Source: Bacteroidales bacterium UBA6828
GTDB taxonomy: Bacteria; Bacteroidota; Bacteroidia; Bacteroidales; Paludibacteraceae
DNA: 14,740 nucleotides
Assembly (NCBI GenBank): GCA_002452095.1
Contig: DKEG01000001.1
Location: 5,425-20,164 of the forward strand
Direction of reading: 5' to 3'
A program made the position numbers and the translations under genes. The stretch's first letter is position 1, and each line of letters opens with the position of its first letter. Under the pieces are notes generated by a model. That model had not been told where the DNA came from. It saw nothing but the letters and a program-made list of their open reading frames with translations, and made no database searches. Shown one piece after another: positions 7,003 through 14,738 of the stretch.

Positions 7003-7015
7003 CCGCCTTAGGCGG
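7003..7015. repeat. Palindrome CCGCCTTAGGCGG just after the GH97 stop
   Basis: This is a perfect palindrome around a single central T, 28 bases downstream of the GH97 stop codon. It may be part of the 3' end of that transcript. No T-run is present. Confidence 0.45.
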
Positions 7016-7042
7016 AGAGTTTCCAAAGGAAGTTACATCGGC

Positions 7043-9091
7043 TTATTGCTTGTCGCTCACAGGCACAAGGCGGATGGCGAAGCCGCCGCCAGAGGCGAGG
7101 CGGAGGGTGAGGGGGGCGGAGGTAGCGGTTATTTGAAGGGTATCAATCACCGTAGCATAGGGGTTGGTCTGCCAGTCGGCATCGGGGGCATCACGGTAGA
7201 TCTGCGCCGTATAAACTCTGTTCGTATGCGCCGTGTCTCTGTTCGGCGAGGTGGTCTCTGCATCCCCATCAAAGAGGAACGACCAGTCGAGGGTGATGTC
7301 GCGGGGAGTGTCGTCATTGACGGCACCGATGTACCAGTCGGCGGACCGGCGGTCTTGGCGTGCCATAACGAGGTATTTGCCTATCTCGCCCGCAAGCAAG
7401 CGGGACTGCTCCCAGTCGCACGGCACATCGCGAATGAATTGGAACTCAGCGGGGTGCTTCATATAGTTCTCGGGCAGGTCGCACGCCATCTGGAGCGGCG
7501 AGTACATAGTAACAAAGAGTCCGAGTTGGTTGGCAATAGTAGAGTGTACGCGGGTGTTCGGCTGCACAGGGTTGTCGAAATTGAACACACCCGGGGTATA
7601 GTCAGCGGGACCGGCAAGCATACGCGTAAAAGGCAACGTAGCCACATGGGAAGCGGGACTTCCGCCGTCGGCACTCCATGCGTTCCACTCCTGACCGCGG
7701 ATACCCTCCTGGGTGAAGAAATTGGGGTATGTACGGCAGAGACCGGTAGGCATCACGGGTTCGTGGTTGTCGATGCAGACATGGTGGCGGGCTGCGGTCT
7801 CGATGACACGGCGATAGTGGCGCACACCCGACTGTGAGCGGTTGTACTGTTTGCCGTCCACGGTGGTGATGATGGGGCTGACATAGCCGGTCTTGACCGA
7901 GTGCATACCGTAATGCTCCATATAGTTGTACGCCTCGTCCAGTTCGTTCTCGTACTGGGCAGCGTTGCCCTGTGTCTCGTGGTGGAAGACAATCTCCACG
8001 CCGCGGCTGTGGGCATATTGTGCCAAATAATCGATATCGTAGTCGGGATAGGGTTTGACAAAAGAGAACTTGGCATCAGGGTCGGTGCCGTCCCATGCTT
8101 CCCAGCCTTCGTTCCATCCCTCGGCGAGGACACCGCCGAAGCCGTTGTCGGCAGCGAAATCAATGTAACGCTTCATATTCGCCGTGGTGGCACCATGGAT
8201 AGGACCTTGGCTCCACGTCATCGTCTTGAGGTGCATACCCCACCAGATACCGATGAACTTCATCGGGTGAATCCACGAAGTGTCCTCAATACGGCAGGGT
8301 TCGTTGAGGTTGAGCATAATGCGCGATGCCAGCAGTCCGCGCAGGTCATCGGCGACAACCATCATACGCCACGGGGTCTGCCATACGCCTGACTCATACG
8401 CCGCCACGCCATTTTGCCAAGGAGTGAGGTAAGTGCGGATAGTATTGCCCGCATAGTAAAAGTTCTCGGCAGGGTAGTCGGTGAGGTTGGCTTCGTGGAG
8501 GAAGCCGTAACCGCCCTCGGCAAACTCGAGTGTTATGGGCGAGCAGGTGGTGTCTTTCTGCGAGACGGGTTCGCGTGTCCAAAGGGCTTCGTAGTACTCG
8601 GTGCGCCACGGGATAGACCACGCCTGCGGTTCGCGGACGAAACGGTACTCTGTTTTCTCGTCCATAACGACCATACTGTCGGTGTTGGAGGGGAACACGT
8701 ATCGGAAAGCGAAGCCGTCGTCAAAAGCACGGAAGACGATGTCCATTCGGGTTCCCGACTCGTGCTGCAAGTGTGCAGTGAGTTGGCGGTAATGGTTGCG
8801 GATAAGACGCTCCTCGCCCCAGACGGTCTCCCACGTCTCATCGAAAGAGGCGGTGTCCGTACCGAGAAGGGTAAAACCGCGGCTGAGGTCTTTGTCCGCC
8901 AGCACCAGTCCGAGAGCCGACCAGTCGAGCATCGGGGTACCCTTGCGCGAGAGACTGTACTCGGGGTTGCCGTTGTCAGCGAGACGGAAGGAAATTTTTA
9001 AGTTGTCGCCAGGGGACGAGACCGTGGTTTTCTGTTGGCAGGCAGTCAGCGTGAGAGCCGCTAATACTATACATCCTAAAAGTTTCTTCAT
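7043..9091 (-). CDS. GH97 glycoside hydrolase, inverting alpha-glucosidase type (SusB-like)
   Basis: GH97 enzymes release glucose or galactose from alpha-linked ends. The 682-residue product has a lipoprotein signal (lipobox LTAC, Cys18), an N-terminal beta-sandwich to about 270, a TIM barrel at about 275-560, and a C-terminal beta domain. The inverting SusB-type glutamates are visible: E372 in HHET, E444 in HEP, and E462 and E468 in EGIRGQE. The 24-residue spacing E444-E468 equals that of SusB E508-E532 as I remember it. E200 in FLHEANL fits the conserved calcium-site Glu. The retaining subgroup uses an Asp nucleophile instead, so an alpha-glucosidase is favoured over an alpha-galactosidase. 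No acidic export signal follows Cys18 (QQKTTVSS), so the protein is probably periplasmic. It follows SusD after a 356-base repeat-rich gap and would process imported oligosaccharides. Confidence 0.93.
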   Translation of the reverse strand: MKKLLGCIVLAALTLTACQQKTTVSSPGDNLKISFRLADNGNPEYSLSRKGTPMLDWSALGLVLADKDLSRGFTLLGTDTASFDETWETVWGEERLIRNHYRQLTAHLQHESGTRMDIVFRAFDDGFAFRYVFPSNTDSMVVMDEKTEYRFVREPQAWSIPWRTEYYEALWTREPVSQKDTTCSPITLEFAEGGYGFLHEANLTDYPAENFYYAGNTIRTYLTPWQNGVAAYESGVWQTPWRMMVVADDLRGLLASRIMLNLNEPCRIEDTSWIHPMKFIGIWWGMHLKTMTWSQGPIHGATTANMKRYIDFAADNGFGGVLAEGWNEGWEAWDGTDPDAKFSFVKPYPDYDIDYLAQYAHSRGVEIVFHHETQGNAAQYENELDEAYNYMEHYGMHSVKTGYVSPIITTVDGKQYNRSQSGVRHYRRVIETAARHHVCIDNHEPVMPTGLCRTYPNFFTQEGIRGQEWNAWSADGGSPASHVATLPFTRMLAGPADYTPGVFNFDNPVQPNTRVHSTIANQLGLFVTMYSPLQMACDLPENYMKHPAEFQFIRDVPCDWEQSRLLAGEIGKYLVMARQDRRSADWYIGAVNDDTPRDITLDWSFLFDGDAETTSPNRDTAHTNRVYTAQIYRDAPDADWQTNPYATVIDTLQITATSAPLTLRLASGGGFAIRLVPVSDKQ

Positions 9092-9146
9092 TTGTATATT
9101 CTGTTGTTTCCGTTAAAAGATTCTTTGTTACTCCATCAATGCTCGT

Positions 9147-9172
9147 TAAAAACCGCGGACGAGGCGTCCGCG
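9147..9172 (-). terminator. Terminator-like hairpin with T-run (copy 3 of 4 of the GC hairpin family)
   Basis: On the minus strand CGCGGACG, loop CCT, CGTCCGCG is a perfect 8-bp stem followed by G and TTTTT. This has the form of an intrinsic terminator for transcripts coming from SusD. It ends about 55 bases before the GH97 start, and no promoter is evident in between. It may therefore act as partial attenuation rather than a full stop. The same stem sequence recurs at 3893-3909 without the T-run. Confidence 0.45.
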
Positions 9173-9187
9173 TCCCCGGAAAGGCTC

Positions 9188-9215
9188 CGTTAATTGTCGT
9201 TAATGGACCGTTAAT
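9188..9215. repeat. Three phased CGTTAAT motifs
   Basis: CGTTAAT begins at 9188, 9198 and 9209, spaced 10 and 11 bases, so the copies lie on one face of the helix. The motif also occurs before SusC (14726-14732), and shortened forms (CGTTAAA) lie near 9111 and 9144. It is a possible operator. Confidence 0.4.
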
Positions 9216-9227
9216 GGATTGTCTATG

Positions 9228-9246
9228 GATTGCCCTGCGGGCAATC
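9228..9246. repeat. Perfect hairpin GATTGCCC-TGC-GGGCAATC
   Basis: An 8-bp perfect stem with a three-base loop, directly abutting the next hairpin at 9247. No T-run is present on either strand. Confidence 0.7.
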
Positions 9247-9267
9247 GACGACGCGAGCCGCGTCGTC
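9247..9267. repeat. GC-rich hairpin element (copy 4 of 4)
   Basis: GACGACGCG, loop AGC, CGCGTCGTC is a perfect 9-bp stem followed by CCCCAG on the plus strand. It is almost the same as the element at 3829-3847 in the other large gap. Confidence 0.75.
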
Positions 9268-9360
9268 CCCCAGCCGTGTATCCCTTGCTGAAACTGTGCT
9301 GAAAGGAACGGTCAAAGTACGATATGGGTACGGCGTGGTCAGCATAATCAACCGATTATC

Positions 9361-9421
9361 TACCGTGTATCTACCGTATATCTACCGTATATCTACCGTG
9401 TATGTACCGTAAAAATACCGT
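9361..9421. repeat. 11-bp tandem array with TACCGT core
   Basis: TACCGT occurs at 9361, 9372, 9383, 9394, 9405 and 9416, exactly every 11 bases. The typical unit is TACCGTATATC. A degenerate seventh unit (AACCGA) sits at 9350. The array lies 27 bases beyond the SusD stop codon. The 11-bp spacing, near one helical turn, is notable. Confidence 0.9.
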
Positions 9422-9447
9422 AGTTGTCGGCGTGAGGTCAGCGGGGG

Positions 9448-11313
9448 TTAGATAGAGGGGTAGCCGGTGGATTGCTTGATGTTTTTGTTGCGCTCGAGTT
9501 CGAGTTGCGGGATAGGCTGCACGTAACTCTCGTCGCCTTTCCATGTGATAGGTCCGTGGGAGGTCTTCTCATAGTACGCCGCCTCGTCGGCACCGATACG
9601 GTAGCGGCGCAGGTCGAACCACCATTGCCCTTCGGCAAAGAGTTCCGCCCAACGCTCATAACGGAGCGGGTTGTTTGCCAGCGGGTCGGTATCGAAATAC
9701 GCGCGAGTGCGGTCGGAGAGCGAAGTATAATCGTAGGGGCAAGCCGCATCGGGATTGTAGCCATAGGCACGGCGGTGCACCTTGTTGACATACTCGAGGG
9801 CGGTAGCGGGAGCCTCGTCAGCCATCAGTTCGGCATAGAGCAGATAGATGTCCGCAAGGCGAATGATGTAGAAATTGCAGTTGGAAGATTCGTTCCAGCC
9901 ATATTCTCCGCTTCCCATCTCTGTGCCGCGGATATTGGTATATTTGCGGTGCTGCCATGCAAGGCGGTCGGGACGGCTGTTGGTCTCCGAGGAGCGGTCA
10001 TAGACCGTGGTGCGTCCCTTGGCATCGATGTATTCGTCCACATAGGGTTGCCCTGCATTGAGCATCAGACGGGGATCGACTTTCGACGGGTCGTTTTTGA
10101 GGGCAAGAGCCTCGGCACGGTAGTTGGGGGTATTGATTTTGTATGGGAAATTCTCCAACGAGCGTTTGCCGCTATAGTCGTAATCGGGGTTGAAGGTCAG
10201 ACGCGGAACGGTATCACCATAGAAATTCCAGAAGCCGAAACGGGCGATATTGCGGTCGTGTACAAAGTTGTTGCCCCACTGCGACGACTTGGCGGAGATG
10301 ATGACATCGTATTGCAGCGTGAGGGGGTCGGTTTTGTCCTCTCGTCCTTTGCGGAACTTGATATCCAAATTGACATACCATGGTGCATAGACCATCGGCA
10401 TACCCGAGCCTGTGGTGTAGTCTTCCCACGGACCGTCCTGCTTGGAGTTGCTGGTCATGGTGAGTTCGTAGAGCGACTCGGCATTGTGTTCGTTGGCTTC
10501 GTTGCCGAAGAACATATCCTTGTATATCTCGCTGCTAACCAAGTGTTTGCCGCTGTTGTTGATAATGTCTTCGAGGAGGGCTTTGACCTTGTCGCGGTTC
10601 TCGGGGAAGATATAGAGCGACTGCATATAGATTTTGGCAAGCAGCCCCTTTGCCGCCCATTCGGTGGCACGGAACTCGTCCTCGGTATGCCCTTTGAGCA
10701 ACTCGACCGCCTTGTTGCAGTCGTCAATCATAAACTGCCACGTATCGCGCACCGTCTCGCGGCTGAGTTTCAAGCCCTCGACATCGGAGATGACGCGGTC
10801 GATTTTGGCAAAGCCGAGTCCGTCGGGGTCAAGTTCGAAGAAAATCTGCGCATGCCAATATGCCAAAGCGCGGTTGAAATAGCACTGCCCAAGGTCGTAG
10901 TCGAGGGTGGCGTTCTCGTCAGTCTTGCCGTAATGCTCGCGGTAGAACTCGATGCCCTCGATACCCGTGGATGCCAGTTTCATCCACTTGCAGAGGTCGG
11001 TGTAGGTGGTAGTGAGATGGACAGACGAGATACTGGTGTAGTTGTCCTGCATGGTAGCACGCTCGTCGTAGGAGCCGTAGAGGTCGGTGGTGTGGTCGTA
11101 GAGCCATACGCCCATCGGAAACCAGTAGAAAGCGTAGGTGCCAATGGCATGGTCTTGCGCATACGCCGCCGTGACCAACTGGTCCACCTGCTCCATCGTG
11201 GCAGGGAAATTGGAGGTGCTAAGGGTCTGCGGATTGGATATATCGAAGAAATCCTTGCAACCGGCGAGGGTGGCGGCTGCTATGAGCAGGATGGCTATTG
11301 CTTGATTTTTCAT
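9448..11313 (-). CDS. susD: SusD/RagB family starch-binding-like outer-membrane lipoprotein
   Basis: SusD-like proteins sit on the cell surface as a lid over the SusC channel and bind the incoming glycan. The 621-residue product has a lipoprotein signal (LAGC, Cys19) followed by KDFFD. That fits the acidic surface-export signal of Bacteroidota lipoproteins. TPR-like helices include CYFNRALAYWHAQIFFEL (about 144-161) and WAAKGLLAKIYMQS (about 219-232). The C-terminal half has YLLYAELMADEAP, the characteristic ERWAELFAEGQWWFDLRR segment, and the ending PIPQLELERNKNIKQSTGY, all typical of the family. It follows SusC after an 83-base gap filled by a 9-bp repeat, so the two genes are very likely one transcript. 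The glycan cannot be read from SusD itself. The symbol is generic for the family. Confidence 0.96.
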   Translation of the reverse strand: MKNQAIAILLIAAATLAGCKDFFDISNPQTLSTSNFPATMEQVDQLVTAAYAQDHAIGTYAFYWFPMGVWLYDHTTDLYGSYDERATMQDNYTSISSVHLTTTYTDLCKWMKLASTGIEGIEFYREHYGKTDENATLDYDLGQCYFNRALAYWHAQIFFELDPDGLGFAKIDRVISDVEGLKLSRETVRDTWQFMIDDCNKAVELLKGHTEDEFRATEWAAKGLLAKIYMQSLYIFPENRDKVKALLEDIINNSGKHLVSSEIYKDMFFGNEANEHNAESLYELTMTSNSKQDGPWEDYTTGSGMPMVYAPWYVNLDIKFRKGREDKTDPLTLQYDVIISAKSSQWGNNFVHDRNIARFGFWNFYGDTVPRLTFNPDYDYSGKRSLENFPYKINTPNYRAEALALKNDPSKVDPRLMLNAGQPYVDEYIDAKGRTTVYDRSSETNSRPDRLAWQHRKYTNIRGTEMGSGEYGWNESSNCNFYIIRLADIYLLYAELMADEAPATALEYVNKVHRRAYGYNPDAACPYDYTSLSDRTRAYFDTDPLANNPLRYERWAELFAEGQWWFDLRRYRIGADEAAYYEKTSHGPITWKGDESYVQPIPQLELERNKNIKQSTGYPSI

Positions 11314-11325
11314 ATTGCTTGATTT

Positions 11326-11392
11326 TTAGGGGTTCTAGGGGTTCTAGTTAATCTAGTTAATCTAGTTAATCTAGTTGTTCTAGTTGTTCTAG
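11326..11392. repeat. 9-bp tandem array with CTAG core between SusC and SusD
   Basis: CTAG occurs at 11335, 11344, 11353, 11362, 11371, 11380 and 11389, exactly every 9 bases, with a degenerate TTAG unit at 11326. On the minus strand the units group by type: two CTAGAACAA, three CTAGATTAA, two CTAGAACCC. The array fills nearly the whole SusC-SusD spacer and ends about a dozen bases before the SusD ATG. Confidence 0.92.
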
Positions 11393-11396
11393 GTTT

Positions 11397-14300
11397 TTAG
11401 AAGGTTACGTCCAAGCCGAAGGAGAACAGGCGGGATGGCAAGTAGCGATTCTGGGTGTCCACGTTGTACATCAGGCTGTTGCCGCCGATTTCGGGGTCGA
11501 TACCCGAGTACTTGGTGATAGTGAACAAGTTCTGTGCCGAGAAATAGATACGCAGTTTCTCCATCTTCGCCTTGCGGCTGTATTTCTGCGGGAGGGTATA
11601 GCCGAATGACAAGTTCTTGAGTTTTAGGTAGTCGCCTTTCTCCACCAGATAGCCCGACACGGTGGAGTAGTTTTTGTTGGCAGCACCGTCGCCGATGACC
11701 GAACCGCTCTCGTCGAGATAACCTACACGCGGGTCGGAAGTAACGGTGGTGTTACCCTTGCCGAAGCACGAGGTATTGAAGATAGCCGCCGTGGTGTTGT
11801 CGGACATAAACATGTGGGTGTAGGGTTTGACGAGGTTCATAATGTCGAAGCCAAAGGCACCGTTGAACACCAACGCGAGGTCGAAGCCCTTGTAGGCAAA
11901 CGACATATTGATACCCATCGTCATCTTCGGCCACGGATTGCCGATATACTTGCGGCTGGCGGCGGTAACTCGCCCTTGCCCGTTGTCGCTGTAGATGAGG
12001 TCGCCCACGCCCGTATTCTGACGCTGGTAGTAGATACCTATCTCTTTCTTGTCGGCATTGAGCGGCTGCCCGTTGTCGGCAAAACCGTAGGGGTGGTTGG
12101 GGTTCTGCTCACGCCATTTGTCAAGGGCGTATTGGTTGTATTCGTCCACCTGCTCCTGGGTCTGGAAGATACCGAGTACCTCGTAGCCGTAGAAAAGCGA
12201 CATCGGGTTGCCGTCCTCGGTGCGGGTCAGGAGCGGCCACGATGCATCAGCACCTTTGTCAATAGTGGATGCGCCCGGCTTGTCGCCCACCTGCTTAACG
12301 AGGTTTTGGTTGAACGACATGTTCACGCCGATGCTGTATTGGAAGTCCGATTTGCGGTCCTGCCACTGGATGCTCACCTCGTGTCCCTGGTTCTCCACCA
12401 GCCCGGCATTGAAATAGACGGGTACGGTGTTGGCGGGGTCGTCGGACGAGAAATAGTAACTCATACCGCTTGTGAGGCAGAGCGCACCGCGGTAGAGCAT
12501 ATCGCGCGTCTGGCGGTTATAGTAGTCGTAAGTAAGGGTCAGGCGGTTGTTGAAGAAACCGAGATCGATACCGGCATCCACCTGATTCACCTCCTCCCAC
12601 TTGAGGTCTTCGTTGCCGAGGATAGCGATCCACGCGCCCGTCTGCCCAATCTCGCCGTTGTCGAAAGCGTGCGACACGCCCGACATCGAATAGGTGGACT
12701 GGTACATATACTGCGGGATATTGTCGTTACCGAGGATACCCCACGAAGCACGTATCTTCGCATTGGAGAGCCAGTCGGCAGCACTCGTCTCCTTGATGAA
12801 GTTCTCCTCGCTCATACGCCAGCCCGCATTCACCGAGGGGAAGAAGCCCCAGCGGTTCTTCTTGACAAAACGGTCGGACGCATCGGCGCGGAAATTGACC
12901 GCGAGGAGGTATTTGCTCTTGTAGTCGTAGTTCAAACGGGCAAACGCCGAACCGCGCCGCTCTTGCGGGATAGCATCGGAAGCGTCTTTGGTAGCCCCCG
13001 CCGAACCCAGTGCAATAGACGAAGCCACAGGGATAGGGAAACCGTAGGTGCTGACCGAGAGGTCGTAGCCGTCGTATTTCCACCACTCGGTACCAATCAT
13101 CGCCTTGAAGCCGTGGTCGCCCCAACGCTCGTCGTAGGTCAGCACGGAGTTGAACATCAGTTTGAGGTTGGTGCCCGAATAAGAATCCAACTGACCGCCG
13201 TCCACGCCCACCTGTACGGGACCGAAGTCCATATACTCGGTGAAATAGCGTTTGGAGTAGGCACCGAGTGCCGCCGAACCCGTGGTACGCCATGTGAGCC
13301 CCTTGACGAACTCCACATTCAAGTAGGCTTGGGCATTGACGTAGTAGTTGTTGTCCTGAATATCGTGGTATGCGGCTTCGAGACCGGCAAAGTTAGGTCC
13401 CGAACCGACCGAAGTGGGAGTCTGTGCGTAGTCGCCGTTCTCATCTTTCACTTCTGCCACCGGCACGGTACGGAAAGGCACCGTGTGGTTGTATATCGAC
13501 GAATTGGTCGAGGGGTTGGTCTGCGTCATCGCGCCATACACCGACTCGCCTATCGAAACATGCTTGCCCAGTTTGTGGTCGAGGTTGGTGCGGAAGGAAT
13601 AGCGTCTTGCACGCGTATCCATATAGGTACCTTTCTCGTCGAGGAAACCTACAGACATAAACATCTTCGTTTTCTCCGTGCCGCCACTGACCGACACGTT
13701 GTATTCCTGCTCGATACCCGTACCGAACATCACCTTCATCCAGTCGGTATTCGGCAGTTCGCTTGCGCTTGTTGCGCCCAGCAACTCGAGGGTATTGCCC
13801 GTACCCCATGCGTCACGGGCACGAATCCAGTCCTCGGTACCGAGAAGTTGGATATTCGAATTGATATTGCGCCAGCCTACACGGGCATTCACGTCCACCT
13901 GTGTGCGCTCGGCACGACCTTTCTTGGTAGTGATAAGAATGACACCACCCGCAGCCTGCGAACCGTAGATAGCCGCCGAACCTGCATCTTTCAGCACCTC
14001 GATAGACTCCACATCGCGCATATTGAAGTTAAAGCCTGCATCCTGCGCCACACCGTCCACCACGTAGAGCGGAGCCATACCGTTGAGCGACCCCGCACCG
14101 CGAATCATAATCTCGGCTGCCTCACCCGGCGAACCGCTACCCTTGGTAACCGTTACACCCGCAGCCAGACCCTGCAGCGACTCGGCAAGCGACTTGGAGG
14201 AGAAGTCGGCAATCTCTTTGGACGACACCGACGAGATACTGCCCGTTACGTCGCTGCGCTTCTGCGTACCGTAACCAATCACCACCACATCGTCCAGCAC

Positions 14301-14600
14301 CTCCACATCTTCCTGCAGCGTAACGTTGTAAACCGACTGATTGGCAGTTACTTTGATGTTCTGCGACTTATAGCCGACATACGACACCACCACCTGTTTG
14401 CCTGCGGCAACGTCCAACGTGTAGTGTCCGTCGAGGTCGGTAATCGTACCGTTGCTCGTGCCGGCTTCGGCTATACTGGCACCGATAACAGGCTCGCCTT
14501 TCGAGTCCGTTACCACGCCTTCTATTGGCATTGCCTGCAACGCCACCGCCGCAGCCAGACCTGCCATACACAAAAATACTCTATGAAAGATGTGCTTCAT
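11397..14600 (-). CDS. susC: SusC/RagA family TonB-dependent outer-membrane glycan transporter
   Basis: SusC-like proteins are outer-membrane channels that import oligosaccharides using TonB energy, paired with the SusD lid. The 1067-residue product has the usual length and domain order. A signal peptide covers about residues 1-23 (cleavage after ALQA). A carboxypeptidase-regulatory-like domain follows at about 26-96 (IEGVVTDSKGEPVIGASI, then TDLDGHYTLDV and VVSYVGYKSQ). A TonB-box-like segment lies at about 100-112 (EVLDDVVVIGYGTQ). The plug domain runs from about 113 to 228, with IMIRGAGSLNGMAPLYVVDG and IYGSQAAGGVILITTKKG. A 22-strand barrel follows and ends LPSRLFSFGLDVTF with a terminal Phe. 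There is no extra N-terminal signalling domain, so control by a SusC-coupled anti-sigma factor is unlikely. The start is the ATG that begins the signal peptide. A short reading frame ends 23 bases upstream. The symbol is generic for the family. Confidence 0.97.
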   Translation of the reverse strand: MKHIFHRVFLCMAGLAAAVALQAMPIEGVVTDSKGEPVIGASIAEAGTSNGTITDLDGHYTLDVAAGKQVVVSYVGYKSQNIKVTANQSVYNVTLQEDVEVLDDVVVIGYGTQKRSDVTGSISSVSSKEIADFSSKSLAESLQGLAAGVTVTKGSGSPGEAAEIMIRGAGSLNGMAPLYVVDGVAQDAGFNFNMRDVESIEVLKDAGSAAIYGSQAAGGVILITTKKGRAERTQVDVNARVGWRNINSNIQLLGTEDWIRARDAWGTGNTLELLGATSASELPNTDWMKVMFGTGIEQEYNVSVSGGTEKTKMFMSVGFLDEKGTYMDTRARRYSFRTNLDHKLGKHVSIGESVYGAMTQTNPSTNSSIYNHTVPFRTVPVAEVKDENGDYAQTPTSVGSGPNFAGLEAAYHDIQDNNYYVNAQAYLNVEFVKGLTWRTTGSAALGAYSKRYFTEYMDFGPVQVGVDGGQLDSYSGTNLKLMFNSVLTYDERWGDHGFKAMIGTEWWKYDGYDLSVSTYGFPIPVASSIALGSAGATKDASDAIPQERRGSAFARLNYDYKSKYLLAVNFRADASDRFVKKNRWGFFPSVNAGWRMSEENFIKETSAADWLSNAKIRASWGILGNDNIPQYMYQSTYSMSGVSHAFDNGEIGQTGAWIAILGNEDLKWEEVNQVDAGIDLGFFNNRLTLTYDYYNRQTRDMLYRGALCLTSGMSYYFSSDDPANTVPVYFNAGLVENQGHEVSIQWQDRKSDFQYSIGVNMSFNQNLVKQVGDKPGASTIDKGADASWPLLTRTEDGNPMSLFYGYEVLGIFQTQEQVDEYNQYALDKWREQNPNHPYGFADNGQPLNADKKEIGIYYQRQNTGVGDLIYSDNGQGRVTAASRKYIGNPWPKMTMGINMSFAYKGFDLALVFNGAFGFDIMNLVKPYTHMFMSDNTTAAIFNTSCFGKGNTTVTSDPRVGYLDESGSVIGDGAANKNYSTVSGYLVEKGDYLKLKNLSFGYTLPQKYSRKAKMEKLRIYFSAQNLFTITKYSGIDPEIGGNSLMYNVDTQNRYLPSRLFSFGLDVTF

Positions 14601-14623
14601 ACGTGTATCTATATAAGGTTCGC

Positions 14624-14701
14624 TTATTGTTTCCTACGCACACGCTTACGTGGTGCGAGAGAAAATAAAGAAATAAAGAGTTTTTTCATAATGCGCATCA
14701 T
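14624..14701 (-). CDS. Possible leader peptide (25 residues) ahead of SusC
   Basis: A frame on the SusC strand reads MMRIMKKLFISLFSL and then APRKRVRRKQ, followed by TAA, ending 23 bases before the SusC ATG. The internal Met at 14689 gives a 21-residue form. The product is a hydrophobic start like a signal anchor with a strongly basic tail (RKRVRRK). The upstream ATG codons lie within the 11-bp repeat. The frame is also open to the window edge, so this could instead be the end of a longer gene. It may be a translated leader regulating SusC, a short membrane peptide, or chance. Confidence 0.4.
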   Translation of the reverse strand: MMRIMKKLFISLFSLAPRKRVRRKQ

Positions 14702-14738
14702 AAGCGCATCATAAGCGGAATAACCCGTTAATAACCCG
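14693..14738. repeat. 11-bp periodic repeats upstream of SusC
   Basis: GCGCATCATAA is repeated exactly at 14693 and 14704. AATAACCCG then occurs at 14719 and 14730, also 11 bases apart. The whole stretch to the window edge keeps an 11-bp period. It may be a regulator-binding region or an upstream part of the leader reading frame. Confidence 0.7.

Larger units (their letters stand above)
6692..7042. other. Noncoding gap between GH97 and the beta-helix gene
   Basis: The 351 bases hold no supported gene. I see a 7-bp perfect stem (6870-6888), two short GC palindromes (6809-6822 and 7003-7015), and an AT-rich tract (6823-6860). A clear promoter for the beta-helix gene is missing. The best -7 candidate is GACCTTTG on the minus strand near 6797-6804, but it lacks a properly spaced -33 box. 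Confidence 0.6.

Noticed and set aside
9230..9412. 60-codon plus-strand frame over the TACCGT array
   Set aside because: Its C-terminal half is just the translated 11-bp repeat and the rest crosses two hairpins. There is no sign of coding selection.
11814..14714. Very long plus-strand open frame (966 codons) opposite SusC, and others opposite SusD, the beta-helix gene and rny
   Set aside because: They are mirror frames produced by codon bias of the real genes. Their translations lack domain signatures and are rich in His, Arg and Val, as usual for antisense frames.
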